Assembly: GCF_008831075.1 (NCBI RefSeq)
Contig: NZ_WBJX01000003.1
Coordinates: 186,001-250,000 of the forward strand
Length of the DNA stretch: 64,000 nucleotides
Source of the DNA: Pseudoclavibacter terrae
GTDB lineage: Bacteria; Actinomycetota; Actinomycetes; Actinomycetales; Microbacteriaceae
Reading direction: 5' to 3'
Numbering within the stretch: position 1 is the first letter of the stretch; each line of letters begins with the position of its first letter. Below the pieces are notes generated by a model. The model saw nothing but the letters and a program-made list of their open reading frames with translations. It had not been told where the DNA came from and did no database searches. The translations under genes were made by a program, and so were the position numbers. Shown piece after piece: positions 7,731 through 16,717 of the stretch.

Positions 7731-8516
7731 ATGTCCCTCCGTCGCCTCGCCCCAGCGTCGACGCTCTGCGGCGCCCTCCTGCTGCTCGCCGGATGCGCCT
7801 CGCCCGAATCGGCGGCTGTCGCGCAGCCCGCCGCCAGCGTGGCACCCGCCGCCAGCGTGGCACCCTCCGCGAGCGCGGCACCCTCCGCGAGCGCGGGCGG
7901 GTCGGTGGCCGACGAACGTCCCTCGCAGGACGCGCTCGATGGCATCCCGATCGAGGAGATGACACACCAGCCCGTGCCGGTGCAGATGACGCAGTGCCTC
8001 ACGCAGCAGGCGAAGTGGATCGATCTGCCCGCGGGGAAGACGTCGTCGGACCTGTACACCCGCATCGCCGCGCACGAGCAGGAGCTGCTGTTCCTGCTCC
8101 CAGACGAGGTCGGCGGCTTCGACAACGTCGAGGTCGCGGCTGGCCCTGGCCCGAGGGGCGCGGTCAGCGTGTCCATCGTCGGATCCGCTGACCTGGGGGA
8201 CGACGCCGCGGCCTCGTGGCAGGCGCTGCGCGACGCGACGCCGGAGGTCGACGCCGCGGCGGCCGGCATCGAAGCGGAAGGGGCGTCGTTCGATCCCAAG
8301 CTGGTGGACTTCTCGTACGCCACGCTCTGCAAGGCCGCTCTGGCGGTGACGTCGATCTGGAAGGGCAACGACGACGGCCTGCTGTCCGTGCGCATGGATG
8401 TGGAGCTGAACCGCCTCATCCTGGGCATCGATGCTGCGGCCCTCTCCGACTCCTACCGACAGGAGCTCCTCGCGACGGCGCCTGCCGGAATCTTCGAGTT
8501 CGAGGAAGTTCAGTAG
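7731..8516 (+). CDS. Predicted secreted lipoprotein, unknown function
   Basis: A 261-residue protein with a lipoprotein signal peptide: positive start, hydrophobic run and lipobox LLAGC, placing the lipidated cysteine at about residue 22. A low-complexity Ala/Ser/Pro linker (about residues 33-56) made of four six-residue units separates the anchor from a folded domain of about 200 residues. That domain has few cysteines (one in MTQCLTQ, one in TLCKAAL, perhaps a disulfide). I recognise no enzyme motif. It is probably a membrane-tethered binding or sensing protein on the outer face of the membrane. Neighbours give no functional clue. Confidence 0.8.
   Translation: MSLRRLAPASTLCGALLLLAGCASPESAAVAQPAASVAPAASVAPSASAAPSASAGGSVADERPSQDALDGIPIEEMTHQPVPVQMTQCLTQQAKWIDLPAGKTSSDLYTRIAAHEQELLFLLPDEVGGFDNVEVAAGPGPRGAVSVSIVGSADLGDDAAASWQALRDATPEVDAAAAGIEAEGASFDPKLVDFSYATLCKAALAVTSIWKGNDDGLLSVRMDVELNRLILGIDAAALSDSYRQELLATAPAGIFEFEEVQ
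7827..7898 (+). repeat. Four 18-bp in-frame tandem repeats in the lipoprotein linker
   Basis: Four 18-bp units encode PAASVA, PAASVA, PSASAA and PSASAG. The first two are identical at DNA level and the last two nearly so. Because the unit is a multiple of three, slippage would change linker length without shifting the frame. Confidence 0.85.
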
Positions 8517-8520
8517 TCGG

Positions 8521-8706
8521 TTACGGTTCGAGCTCCCGCTCCGGGTGCTCGCGCGCGAGGTACGCGCGGCAGTCCCGCTTCGAGGCTGGGCCGAAGACCG
8601 ACTCCCAGCCCTTCGGGATGTCGGCGAAGTCCGGCCAGAGCGAGTACTCGCGATGCACGTTCCTGAGCACCTGAAACTGTGCACCCGCGTCGTCCCAGGC
8701 TGCCAT
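8521..8706 (-). CDS. Orphan MbtH-like protein
   Basis: A 61-residue protein matching the MbtH family, small activators that bind adenylation domains of non-ribosomal peptide synthetases. The pattern N-x-x-x-x-x-S-x-W-P then five residues then P-x-G-W is present exactly (NVHREYSLWPDFADIPKGW, about residues 16-34), followed by GPASKRDCRAYL where the family has its helix and conserved leucine. The usual C-terminal WTDxRP motif is missing; the protein ends AREHPERELEP. The ATG at 8706 has an agagg Shine-Dalgarno 6 nt upstream; an earlier in-frame ATG at 8724 adds six residues. No NRPS gene is in the window, so its partner would be elsewhere, or it has another role. Confidence 0.75.
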   Translation of the reverse strand: MAAWDDAGAQFQVLRNVHREYSLWPDFADIPKGWESVFGPASKRDCRAYLAREHPERELEP

Positions 8707-8923
8707 CAGCGGCCTCTGACGCATTCGGCACGTCGACCTTGTCCCCGCATCTTCGACCTCGCTTCAGCAGTGGCTTGTGCTCCTGGTGGAGCTTGGCGCT
8801 GTACCGCGGCGGGGGTCTGGGCAGGCGAGATGGAGCGTACATCCGCCTCCGAGGAGGGACATGTGAGCGGCTGCGGGGCGCACTCTCACCCCGCTTTGCG
8901 GCAGTCGCCCTACCGTGGCTCGC
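8707..8923. promoter_or_regulatory. Divergent intergenic region between the MbtH-like gene and selO
   Basis: About 217 bp without a gene. On the plus strand TACCGT at 8911-8916 lies 7 nt before the selO ATG, a good leaderless -10. For the MbtH-like gene no clear promoter is seen. Confidence 0.4.
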
Positions 8924-10390
8924 ATGAATGCGACCACGCAGGCGGAAGTGACCTTCGGGAATCGCTTCGCACGAGAACTCCCGGAGCTGGCGAGGCCGTG
9001 GGAGGCGGAGCCCGCCCCAGCCCCGCGCCTCGTGCTGTTGAACGACGATCTCGCCGTGGAACTCGGGTTCGACCCGAACGTGCTGCGCGGCGACGAAGGG
9101 GTCGCGATGCTCCTCGGAACCAGGCTTCCTGAGGGGGCGACGCCCGTCGCGCAGGCGTACGCGGGGCATCAGTTCGGGCAGTACTCGCCGCGTCTGGGCG
9201 ACGGGCGTGCGCTCCTGCTGGGAGAGGTGACGGATACGCGCGGACGAGTGCGGGACATCCACCTCAAGGGATCGGGCCGCACGGCATTCGCCCGTGGCGG
9301 CGACGGGCGCGCGGTCCTCGGCCCCATGCTGCGGGAGTTCATCGTCAGCGAGGCCATGCACGCCCTCGACATTCCGACGACCCGGTCGCTGAGCGTGGTC
9401 GCGACCGGGCGAATGGTGCAGCGTGACGACGTGCTCCCGGGCGCGGTCCTCACCAGGGTCGCGAGCAGCCATCTGCGCGTCGGCTCGTTCCAGTTCGCCC
9501 GAGCCACCGGCGACCTCGATCTGCTGCGGCGTCTCGCGGATCACGCCATCGCCCGCCACTACCCGGCTGCCGCGGAGGCAGCGAATCCGTACCTCGCCTT
9601 CTTCGAGCGCGTCGTGTCCGCCCAGGCGAAGCTCTCTGCGCAGTGGATGCTCGTGGGCTTCGTGCACGGGGTCATGAACACGGACAACATGACGATCTCG
9701 GGCGAGACCATCGACTACGGACCGTGCGCGTTCCTGGACGCGTTCGACCCGGACGCCGTCTTCAGCTCCATCGACATCCAGGGCCGCTACTCGTTCCGGA
9801 ACCAGCCGCATGCCGCGGGGTGGAATCTCGCGAGGTTCGCTGAGACGCTCCTCCCGCTCTTCGCGGACGACGAAGACGAGGCCGTCGCCCTGGCCGAGCA
9901 GGCAGTCTCCGGGTTCGGGCCGGTCTACCAGGGTGCGTGGGTCGCTGGCATGCGCAGCAAGCTCGGGCTTCCCGGCGACGTCGCCCCGGACACGTTCGAG
10001 CGCCTGCTCGGCGAGCTCCTGGCCCTCATGCAGCGCAGCGGCGCCGACTACACCTCCACCTTCCGGGCGCTCGGTTCCTACGCCCGCGGCGACCGTGGCC
10101 CCGCGCTCGAGATCTTCGGGGAGGCTGGTCCCGCGTTCCGCACCTGGGTTCAGGCCTGGCTCGGGCTCAGCCCGAACGCGAGCGCCATGGATGCCGCCAA
10201 TCCCGTATACATTCCGCGCAACCACCTCGTCGAGGAAGCGCTCGAGGCGGCGCTTGACGATGATCTCGAGCCCACGAGGCGCCTGCTCGCAGCCGTGACC
10301 GCCCCGTTCGACGAGCGGCCCGGCCTCGAACGCTACGCGACCGGAGCCCCGCCCGACTTCGGCGCGTACGTCACCTTCTGCGGAACCTGA
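8924..10390 (+). CDS. selO: Protein adenylyltransferase SelO (YdiU family)
   Basis: A pseudokinase-fold enzyme of 488 residues that transfers AMP from ATP to protein hydroxyls. The diagnostic segments are all present: [20 protein letters not shown] near residue 75, [18 protein letters not shown] near 112, the [13 protein letters not shown] helix, and [20 protein letters not shown] near 250, which holds the catalytic and metal-binding Asp/Asn. Bacterial SelO proteins are usually about 480 residues, so this is full length; they normally lack the C-terminal selenocysteine, as here (it ends VTFCGT). In other bacteria SelO acts in oxidative stress by AMPylating redox-related proteins. ATG 8924 was chosen over GTG 8915. 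It is a single gene. Confidence 0.93.
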   Translation: MNATTQAEVTFGNRFARELPELARPWEAEPAPAPRLVLLNDDLAVELGFDPNVLRGDEGVAMLLGTRLPEGATPVAQAYAGHQFGQYSPRLGDGRALLLGEVTDTRGRVRDIHLKGSGRTAFARGGDGRAVLGPMLREFIVSEAMHALDIPTTRSLSVVATGRMVQRDDVLPGAVLTRVASSHLRVGSFQFARATGDLDLLRRLADHAIARHYPAAAEAANPYLAFFERVVSAQAKLSAQWMLVGFVHGVMNTDNMTISGETIDYGPCAFLDAFDPDAVFSSIDIQGRYSFRNQPHAAGWNLARFAETLLPLFADDEDEAVALAEQAVSGFGPVYQGAWVAGMRSKLGLPGDVAPDTFERLLGELLALMQRSGADYTSTFRALGSYARGDRGPALEIFGEAGPAFRTWVQAWLGLSPNASAMDAANPVYIPRNHLVEEALEAALDDDLEPTRRLLAAVTAPFDERPGLERYATGAPPDFGAYVTFCGT

Positions 10391-10517
10391 GCACTCGCGG
10401 CGGGCAGCCCCCACGCGGTGTCTCGAGCACGGAGGATGCGCGCTGCACCGCCTCCCGGATAGCCTGGAGACGAGAGCCGCGCTCCTTCTCCCGATCAGCG
10501 CGGGCAGTGAGGTCAGA
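10391..10517 (+). other. Short intergenic region before the first Tat-exported protein
   Basis: No gene. The bases close to 10517 carry a gtgagg Shine-Dalgarno for the next gene. Nothing else stands out. Confidence 0.4.
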
Positions 10518-11246
10518 ATGTCCAGCGATTTCCGCAGCCCATCCCGACGCAATGTGCTCACGACCGCCGCGTGGGCGGCCCCCGTCCTGGCGGTGGCGAC
10601 GGCGACACCCCTCGTCGCCGCATCCCCGAACCGCTGCGGCACGATGGCCTGGACCGGCACGACCCGAGCCGGTGATGTGAGAACCGGCACCGCGTCCACG
10701 TCGAGCACGAGCTCCTCGACGATCACGGTGACGAGGGCGACGCTCGCCGGCTCGCCGCAGAACCCGACCGCAGTCGATGGGAACTTCAGCCCGCTCACCA
10801 CGGCAGGCACCGGCGCCGGACCGGTCGGCGCTCTGCGGATGTGGCAGCAGTCGTCCGCCGCGAACGTGCAGGCGAGGCAGAGGCTGACCATCACGTCGAG
10901 TCGGCCCCTGCGGCAGGTGAAGTTCCTGGTCTACGACTTCGGACGCGCCAGCGCGACGACCAGCTACTCGGATGCTCTCGGCACTTCCGGCTTCGCGGCG
11001 GCCAGCATTGTCCGGCAGAACACGACCTCGGCGACAATCGTCGGCGCAGGCACGGTGGCGTCGCCCTGGAGTCGCAGCGCGAACTGGTCGGCGGAGCCGA
11101 CGAGCACGGTGGAGGTCACGCTGAGCAGCACGACCGCCAGCGTGCAGTCGTTCACGCTCGAGTACTCGAACGCGGCGACGACTCCCGTCTCGGGGTCCGG
11201 CAGCCAGCAGTGGATCTCCCTGTCGAACATGGAGTTCTGCTTCTAG
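10518..11246 (+). CDS. Tat-exported surface/secreted protein A
   Basis: A 242-residue exported protein with an N-terminal twin-arginine signal: SRRNVLTTAAWAAPVLAVATATPLVAAS, with cleavage likely near residue 36. The mature part is a Ser/Thr-rich beta-type domain without lipobox, LPxTG sorting signal or trailing membrane segment, so it is probably released or non-covalently bound to the wall. A cysteine near the mature N terminus (NRCGTM) and one at the C terminus (MEFCF) could form a disulfide closing the domain. The signal region is strikingly like that of the second Tat protein of the window at 43369-44115. No enzymatic motif was recognised. Confidence 0.75.
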   Translation: MSSDFRSPSRRNVLTTAAWAAPVLAVATATPLVAASPNRCGTMAWTGTTRAGDVRTGTASTSSTSSSTITVTRATLAGSPQNPTAVDGNFSPLTTAGTGAGPVGALRMWQQSSAANVQARQRLTITSSRPLRQVKFLVYDFGRASATTSYSDALGTSGFAAASIVRQNTTSATIVGAGTVASPWSRSANWSAEPTSTVEVTLSSTTASVQSFTLEYSNAATTPVSGSGSQQWISLSNMEFCF

Positions 11247-11290
11247 CCGAGTTCAACCGAACGGCCGATCCGAATGTCGGTGCGTGTTCC

Positions 11291-11302
11291 TAGACTCAGC
11301 GC
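11291..11302 (+). promoter_or_regulatory. -10 box of leaderless two-component operon
   Basis: TAGACT (11291-11296) is followed by 6 nt and the ATG of the histidine kinase, implying a leaderless transcript. No Shine-Dalgarno is present. Confidence 0.5.
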
Positions 11303-12619
11303 ATGACCGCTCCTCTTCCGAAGGCCCCGCACCTCGTGGACGAGCTGGCACTCGACGCAGCGCCGCACGGCGTCGGACTGACCGAGCGCGACCTCCGCTC
11401 CGCGGAGTCCTGGGGAGGCAGTCGCCGCTGGCGTCCGTGGATGCGGGCCGTCGCCGTCTCCCTCGGGTCATTCCTCGCGGGCGCGGTGGTCTTCACCCTG
11501 GTACTCGCCGTGGAGATCGAGGATCCCGCGTCCGATACGGAGTCGGGGGCGTTCTACGGGTTCCTCATCGTCAACGTGGTCGGCGGGCTTCTCGCGTGCA
11601 TCGCCATCGGCCCGATCCGCGGTTCTCGCGCGGGGAACCTGTGGGTCGTCGTCATCGGCATGACCAGCTCCCTGGCCGTCGGGGCATGGCTGATCGCTGT
11701 GATGCGGCTCGGCGCGCGCCGTTCGCTGCCGTTGGATGCGCTGGTCGTGGCCCTCGTCGTTGGCGGCGGGGTCCTGTGGGACGGGTTCCAGTCCAGCGTG
11801 GCCGGCCGTGCGCCCATCGACGCCCCGCTCTTCTACATCATCCTCGTCGCCCTGTCGACGATCATCGCGCTGCTCTTCGGACGCTCCCGTGGCACGCGCG
11901 CCGCGCTCATCACCTCGTTGCGCGCGCAGGCCGCCTCGGCAGAACGCGAGCGGGCCGCGCTCGCGCAGAGCCGCGTCTCCGACCTCGAGCGCGCCCGGGC
12001 CGAGGAACGGGCCGCGATAGCCCGTGACATGCACGATTCGATCTCGCACGACCTCGCCGTCGTCGCCACGCAGGCAGGAGCTCTCGCGTACCGCAGCGAC
12101 CTGTCGCCGGAGATCGTGCGGGAGACGGCCGCCACGGTGCGGGAGTCGGCGGCACGCGCCAACACTCGTCTCCGCGAAGTGCTCACGGGCATGCGCGAGC
12201 CAGACGGCACCGGTCGAGGCGACGCCCCCCTCCCCGACCTGCGAGCCCTCGAGTCGCTCCTCACCGAGGGCGCGCCCCACCAGAATCCCCCGTTGGTGAC
12301 CTGGCGCGACATCGAGCCAGGTGACCTCTCGCGGCTTTCCGCGGAGCGCATCCGTGCCCTCCACCGCACCCTCTCGGAGCTCCTCGTCAACGCTGGCAAG
12401 CATGCCCCGGAGGCGGGGGTGCACGTCGTCCTCGCCGGTGGCGACGCTCATCTCAGCGTCACCGTCTCGAACACCTTCCAGCCACCGGCGGCCCCTGCCC
12501 TCGGCACCGGCTACGGCCTCCTCGGTGCCCGCGAGCGCATGCATCTCGTCGGTGGCACCTTCGAGGCGGGTCCCGCCGAAAGCGGCGACTTCGTGGTGGA
12601 GGTGACGCTTCCGTGGTGA
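11303..12619 (+). CDS. Sensor histidine kinase, NarL/DesK-type (HisKA_3)
   Basis: Membrane sensor kinase of 438 residues. Residues about 45-190 hold four to five membrane segments, with no large extracellular domain. A coiled segment (about 195-235) leads to the dimerisation/phosphoacceptor motif RAAIARDMHDSISHDLAVV with the phosphorylated histidine in RDMHDS. A C-terminal HATPase domain follows, with N-box-like ELLVNAGKHAPEAG and G-box GYGLLGARERMHLVGG. It autophosphorylates and transfers phosphate to the next gene, with which it overlaps by 7 bp. The stimulus is unknown; kinases of this shape often sense envelope stress or membrane state. Confidence 0.9.
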   Translation: MTAPLPKAPHLVDELALDAAPHGVGLTERDLRSAESWGGSRRWRPWMRAVAVSLGSFLAGAVVFTLVLAVEIEDPASDTESGAFYGFLIVNVVGGLLACIAIGPIRGSRAGNLWVVVIGMTSSLAVGAWLIAVMRLGARRSLPLDALVVALVVGGGVLWDGFQSSVAGRAPIDAPLFYIILVALSTIIALLFGRSRGTRAALITSLRAQAASAERERAALAQSRVSDLERARAEERAAIARDMHDSISHDLAVVATQAGALAYRSDLSPEIVRETAATVRESAARANTRLREVLTGMREPDGTGRGDAPLPDLRALESLLTEGAPHQNPPLVTWRDIEPGDLSRLSAERIRALHRTLSELLVNAGKHAPEAGVHVVLAGGDAHLSVTVSNTFQPPAAPALGTGYGLLGARERMHLVGGTFEAGPAESGDFVVEVTLPW

Positions 12620-13335
12620 CTCCACACCCTGGCACCATCAGCGTGCTCATCATCGACGACGAGGTGGGGATCCGGATGGGACTCAGGCTCCTCATCGACG
12701 GTGCGGAACGCATCCGCGTCGTCGGAGAAGGCGTCAACGGCGACGAGGCGCTCACCCTCGCCGCGCACCACGACCCCGACGTCATCCTCATGGACGTTCG
12801 CATGCCCGGCCTCACCGGCATCGACGCGGTGCAGCGACTCACCGACGCCGGGTCCCGCGCGAAGGTCGTGATGCTCACCGCGTTCGACACGGAGGAGTTC
12901 CTGCTGGATGCGCTCCGGGCGGGTGCCGTCTCGTTCCTGCTGAAGGATGCCCCGCCGGAGGACATCGTCGGGGCCGTGCTCGACGCGGCACAGGGCAAGT
13001 CCGTCTTCTCGCCGAGCGCACTCGACCGCCTCGTTCGCGCCGCCGCAGGCGGAAGCACCGACGAAGCTCGCCCCCTCGACGGCAGCGGCAGACGGCAGCG
13101 CGAGCCGGGCGCGACCCGCGACGACGGGTTGCTCGCCACCGTCACGAGTCGCGAGCGGGAGATCGCGCGGTACGTCGCGCAGGGCATGACGAACGCCGAG
13201 ATCGCCTCGGCCCTGTTCGTCAGTCAGGCGACGGTCAAGACGCACCTGGCGAGCCTCTTCTCGAAGCTGCACGTCACCAACCGCGTGCAGCTCGCGTTGC
13301 TCGCCCTCGAATGGGAGGCAGCTGAACACGCCTGA
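12613..13335 (+). CDS. Response regulator, NarL/FixJ type
   Basis: DNA-binding response regulator of 240 residues, cognate partner of the kinase just upstream. The receiver domain has the acidic pair IIDDE, the phosphoacceptor Asp61 in LMDVRMPG and the conserved Lys in FLLKDAPP. The LuxR-type helix-turn-helix is at the C terminus: SREREIARYVAQGMTNAEIASALFVSQATVKTHLASLFSKL. A GTG start at 12613 overlaps the kinase stop, showing translational coupling. An unusual Arg/Asp-rich linker of about 35 residues separates the domains. Targets are not identifiable here. Confidence 0.92.
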   Translation: MVTPHPGTISVLIIDDEVGIRMGLRLLIDGAERIRVVGEGVNGDEALTLAAHHDPDVILMDVRMPGLTGIDAVQRLTDAGSRAKVVMLTAFDTEEFLLDALRAGAVSFLLKDAPPEDIVGAVLDAAQGKSVFSPSALDRLVRAAAGGSTDEARPLDGSGRRQREPGATRDDGLLATVTSREREIARYVAQGMTNAEIASALFVSQATVKTHLASLFSKLHVTNRVQLALLALEWEAAEHA

Positions 13336-13382
13336 GGCGTCGAAGCCCGGCGTGTACTCTGGGCGGCACAACCGAGATCGAG

Positions 13383-13880
13383 GTGAGCGCCGCAGTGACG
13401 AATGTCCCCTCCGCTGACGGCCCGCCCCGGGCATCCGCGCTGAACCCCGCTCTCATCGCGCTCGCGGAAGCAAGGCAGGCGTCGCAGCATGAAGCGAGGC
13501 GGTCGCTCGGCATCGGCGAGATGGATGCGCGAGCCCTCGCGTTCCTGGCGCAGAACCCCGGCTCCAGGCCCAGCGCCCTCCGCGCACACCTGGGTCTCAC
13601 CTCCGCAGGTGTCTCGACACTCTGCGACCGGCTCATCGAACGCGGCACGATCCATCGCGACACCGACCCGAGCGACCGGCGCGCGAGCCTCCTCACGGTC
13701 ACCGTCGACCTCTCGTCGAGTCCGTGGAACCGCCTCAACGCTTTCGACCGGAGCCTCGAGGCGGCGCTCGCCGCGGAGGCGGACCCTGCGACGCTGCAGC
13801 GAATCGCCGAGCTGTTGACGCACGCGTTGAGCGTCACGACACAGTCGCCCGAAGGGGCCGAGTCAGCCCAGACCGGTTAG
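13383..13880 (+). CDS. MarR family transcriptional regulator
   Basis: Winged-helix regulator of 165 residues. The DNA-binding core is at about residues 50-105, with FLAQNPGSRPSALRAHLGLTSAGVSTLCDRLIERGTIHRDTDPSDRRASLLTVT, where the wing contains the family DxxDRR-like motif. Flanking helices would form the dimer interface. MarR proteins usually repress exporters or detoxification genes and release DNA on binding phenolic or other small ligands. It follows the two-component pair by 47 bp and its 3' end overlaps the convergent hypothetical gene by 4 bp. Start is a GTG at 13383. Confidence 0.82.
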   Translation: MSAAVTNVPSADGPPRASALNPALIALAEARQASQHEARRSLGIGEMDARALAFLAQNPGSRPSALRAHLGLTSAGVSTLCDRLIERGTIHRDTDPSDRRASLLTVTVDLSSSPWNRLNAFDRSLEAALAAEADPATLQRIAELLTHALSVTTQSPEGAESAQTG

Positions 13881-14260
13881 GGGCGGGGGTTGCCGACCGC
13901 CGGCTGCTCCTCTGGAGGCGAGTGGAGCTCGGCGAGCAGCACGATCGACTTCGCCTGCAGGAAGGTGCACAGCGCCGAGATGACGGCCAGCTCCTGTGCG
14001 AGGGAATGCACGCTCGCGGCTGAGAGGTTCAGCGTGTGCTCGCGGGGCTCCATCGTCACCGACCACTTCGGGCTCTCGCGGGTGCCAGGTTGCAAGTAGA
14101 GCTCGGTGGGAACGTCCGTCAGCTGCACTCGCACGAGCCCCGTGTCATGCCCCTCGTCGCCGTCCTGCACGATGACCTTGACGACCCCGGGCTCGGCGTA
14201 GCCGAGGCTCTCGAACTCACGCGCCCACGACTCGAGGACTTCTTTGCTTCGATACGGCAT
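13877..14260 (-). CDS. Conserved hypothetical protein
   Basis: A 127-residue soluble protein with alternating strands and two late helices (SVHSLAQELAVISALCTFLQAKSIVLLAELHS). No known motif is recognised and there is no signal peptide. The ATG at 14260 follows a clear cggagg Shine-Dalgarno and is preferred to the upstream frame. It converges with the MarR gene and diverges from trmB. Confidence 0.6.
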   Translation of the reverse strand: MPYRSKEVLESWAREFESLGYAEPGVVKVIVQDGDEGHDTGLVRVQLTDVPTELYLQPGTRESPKWSVTMEPREHTLNLSAASVHSLAQELAVISALCTFLQAKSIVLLAELHSPPEEQPAVGNPRP

Positions 14261-14376
14261 TCTGGCCTCCGACCGGGGGTGACGGTATACGACGTCCAGC
14301 ATCCCTCATCCGGGGCAGTTTCTCGAACACTCTTGCCTGCCAGCTGCTGGTTTGCCCTCCCGCGCCGAGCATCGCC

Positions 14377-14388
14377 TAGGTTTGTCGG
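14377..14388 (+). promoter_or_regulatory. -10 box of leaderless trmB transcript
   Basis: TAGGTT at 14377-14382 is followed by 6 nt and the GTG start of trmB. A weak TTGCCC about 19 bp upstream could act as -35. No Shine-Dalgarno is seen. Confidence 0.5.
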
Positions 14389-15129
14389 GTGTCAGACGCA
14401 GAAACCGCCCAGCCGGAGCAGCACCCCTCGCATCGTCCGATCTTCTCGTTCTCGCGCCGCAGCGGCCGCCTCACGGAGGGTCAGCTGAACTCGTGGAACA
14501 CGCTCGGCCCGAAGTACCTCGTCGACGTCGAACGCGCCGAGCTCGACTTCTCCGTGAGCCCTTCGTTCCGGGTCGACCCTGCCGAGCTGTTCGGCAGGGA
14601 CGCGCCGCTCATCGTCGAGGTCGGATCCGGCACGGGTGAGGCCGTGGTCGCGGCGGCCGCCGAGCATCCGGAATGGAACTTCCTCGCCGTCGAGGTCTTC
14701 GTCGCTGGCCTCGCCCGCACGCTGCGCCGCATCGAGGACGCCGGCCTGCCGAACGTGCGCCTCGTCGAGGCGAACGCCGTCGAGGTGCTCGAGCACATGC
14801 TCCCGGCCGGCAGCATCGAGGAGCTGTGGATCTTCTTCCCCGACCCCTGGCACAAGGCGAAGCACACGAAGCGGCGGCTCGTGCGCGAGGGCTTCGGTGC
14901 TGTCGCCGCGAACGCCCTGCGCCCCGGCGGCCGCATGCGGCTTGCCACCGACTGGGAGGACTACGCCTTCCAGATGCGCGAGGTGCTGGATGCGGCACCC
15001 GAGTTCACGAGCGAGCATCCGAGCGAGTGGGCCCCGAGATTCGACGGTCGTACGCTCACCGTCTTCGAACGGAAGGCCGCGAAGGCCGGGAGGCGCATCC
15101 ACGACCTCAGCTACGTGACGGCGGAGTAG
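14389..15129 (+). CDS. trmB: tRNA (guanine-N7-)-methyltransferase TrmB
   Basis: SAM-dependent enzyme that methylates G46 of tRNA to m7G in the cytoplasm; 246 residues. The Rossmann core starts with IVEVGSGTGEAVVAAAAEHPEWNFLAVEV (SAM binding), then VRLVEANAVEVLEHM and the TrmB signature WIFFPDPWHKAKHTKRRLV near residue 155. The N-terminal FSRRSGRLTEGQ segment is also typical. The start codon is GTG. Its 3' end overlaps the convergent MFS gene by 23 bp. Confidence 0.94.
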   Translation: MSDAETAQPEQHPSHRPIFSFSRRSGRLTEGQLNSWNTLGPKYLVDVERAELDFSVSPSFRVDPAELFGRDAPLIVEVGSGTGEAVVAAAAEHPEWNFLAVEVFVAGLARTLRRIEDAGLPNVRLVEANAVEVLEHMLPAGSIEELWIFFPDPWHKAKHTKRRLVREGFGAVAANALRPGGRMRLATDWEDYAFQMREVLDAAPEFTSEHPSEWAPRFDGRTLTVFERKAAKAGRRIHDLSYVTAE

Positions 15130-16717
15130 CCTCCGCGGCCGACTCCTCCTCGCGTTTCCCAGAGCCGAGGCGAAGCGTCGCGGCGAGGCCGAGCGCGAGG
15201 AACGCGGCGGCCGTGAACGCCGACGCGCGGGTGCCATCGGAGAGCGCCGCCTTCGCGTCGTCCACGAAATCAGCCGTCGCGGGGTTCTCGCCGAGGCCAG
15301 CGATGGCGCCGCCTGCCGAGTCGACCACCGCCGAGACCACCTGATCTCGCTGCTCGGCGGGCACCTGGGCGTCGTCAAGCGAGGCGCCGAGGGATGCGCC
15401 GGTGGTCGTGAAGAGGATCGTTCCGAGGATGGCGACGCCAAGCGCCGACCCCACCTGCCTGGACGTGGACTGCGTCCCGGAACCCTGACCGGAGAGCTCG
15501 ACCGGGACATCCTGCAGCACGACTCCCGTGAGCTGCGCGGTAGCCAGGCCGACCCCGAAGCCGTACACGAACAAGGCGGGGATGAGCCAGCCCCACTGCG
15601 CATCCGGGGCGATGATGAACCCCGCCCACGCGATGCCGACGATCTCCGCGAGGATGCCGACGCGCACGATCGTGACCGCGTTGACCTTCCCGCTGCTCGC
15701 ACCCGCGAATCCGCTCGCGACGAACGAACCCGCGGCGAGGGCCAGCAGCACGAACCCGGTCTGCAGGGCGTCGAAGCCGAGCACGAACTGCAGCCACAGC
15801 GGCAGCGACAGGATGATGCCGAACTCGCCGAGCGCGACCACCATCGCCGCGATGTTGCCGTTGCGGAACGACGAGATGCGGAAGAGGGAGAACTCAAGCA
15901 GGGACGACTCGCCCCGGCGAGACCGCCGCACGCCGCGGACGATGAACGTGACGAGGGCGAGCGCCGCGACCCCGAACGCGACGGGCACGGGCGAGATGGG
16001 GAGGGGCCACTCGAACGAGCCGATCGTGAAGGTCTCGTTGACGCCCCACCAGCCGTAGGTGCGGCCTTCGATGAGGCCGAAGACGAGGGCCCCGAAGGTG
16101 ACGACCGAGAGCGCGGCGCCGACGAGGTCGAGCCGCTGCCGCTGGGGCTCCTTGGACTCGTTGACGAAGAGGAGCACGCCGATGACGATGATGATGCCGA
16201 GCGGCACGTTGATGCCGAACGCCCAGCGCCACGAGAACTCCGTCGTGAGCCACCCGCCGAGCAGCGGACCGACCGCGGCCATGCCGCCGATCGTCGAGCC
16301 CCAGACGGCGAACGCGATGCCCCGCTCTCGACCCCGGAAGGTCGCGTTGATGAGCGAGAGCGTCGTCGGGAGGATCATCGCCCCACCGACGCCCTGCACG
16401 AGGCGGGCGAGGATGAGCAGCCCACCCGTCGGAGCGAGTGCCGCTGCCACGGAGGCGACGGCGAAGATCACGACGCCGATGAGCATCAGGCGGCGGCGGC
16501 CGACGCGGTCGGCGAGGCTTCCGAAGAGGAGCAGCAGCGACGCGAAGACGAGGGTGTAGGCCTCCTGGACCCACTGCACCTCGGTCGACGTGATGCCGAG
16601 CTCGGTGACGATCGACGGGACGGCGACGTTCACGATCGTCGAGTCGACGATGATGAGCGCCACCGCGACGCTGATGAAGACCAGCCCAACCCACCGACGA
16701 CGTGCTGACTCAGCCAT
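15107..16717 (-). CDS. MFS drug exporter, DHA2 (EmrB/QacA) family
   Basis: Proton-driven multidrug exporter with 14 predicted membrane segments, 536 residues. The N terminus GLVFISVAVALIIVDSTIVNVAVPSI carries the DHA2 motif D1 (LDxTxVNVALP-like), followed by WVQEAYTLVFASLLLLFGSLADRVGRRRLM (motif A) and LVQGVGGAMILPTTLSLI (motif C-like). The last 90 residues contain a QacA-type extra loop. Its start at 16717 has a ttggagc Shine-Dalgarno. It diverges from the DAACS symporter. Substrate is not predictable. Confidence 0.9.
   Translation of the reverse strand: MAESARRRWVGLVFISVAVALIIVDSTIVNVAVPSIVTELGITSTEVQWVQEAYTLVFASLLLLFGSLADRVGRRRLMLIGVVIFAVASVAAALAPTGGLLILARLVQGVGGAMILPTTLSLINATFRGRERGIAFAVWGSTIGGMAAVGPLLGGWLTTEFSWRWAFGINVPLGIIIVIGVLLFVNESKEPQRQRLDLVGAALSVVTFGALVFGLIEGRTYGWWGVNETFTIGSFEWPLPISPVPVAFGVAALALVTFIVRGVRRSRRGESSLLEFSLFRISSFRNGNIAAMVVALGEFGIILSLPLWLQFVLGFDALQTGFVLLALAAGSFVASGFAGASSGKVNAVTIVRVGILAEIVGIAWAGFIIAPDAQWGWLIPALFVYGFGVGLATAQLTGVVLQDVPVELSGQGSGTQSTSRQVGSALGVAILGTILFTTTGASLGASLDDAQVPAEQRDQVVSAVVDSAGGAIAGLGENPATADFVDDAKAALSDGTRASAFTAAAFLALGLAATLRLGSGKREEESAAEATPPSRS

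Noticed and set aside
8510-10894. Very long antisense frame opposite selO.
   Set aside because: It mirrors the codon structure of selO and the Tat-protein gene, has no family match and is arginine-rich, as high-GC shadow frames are.
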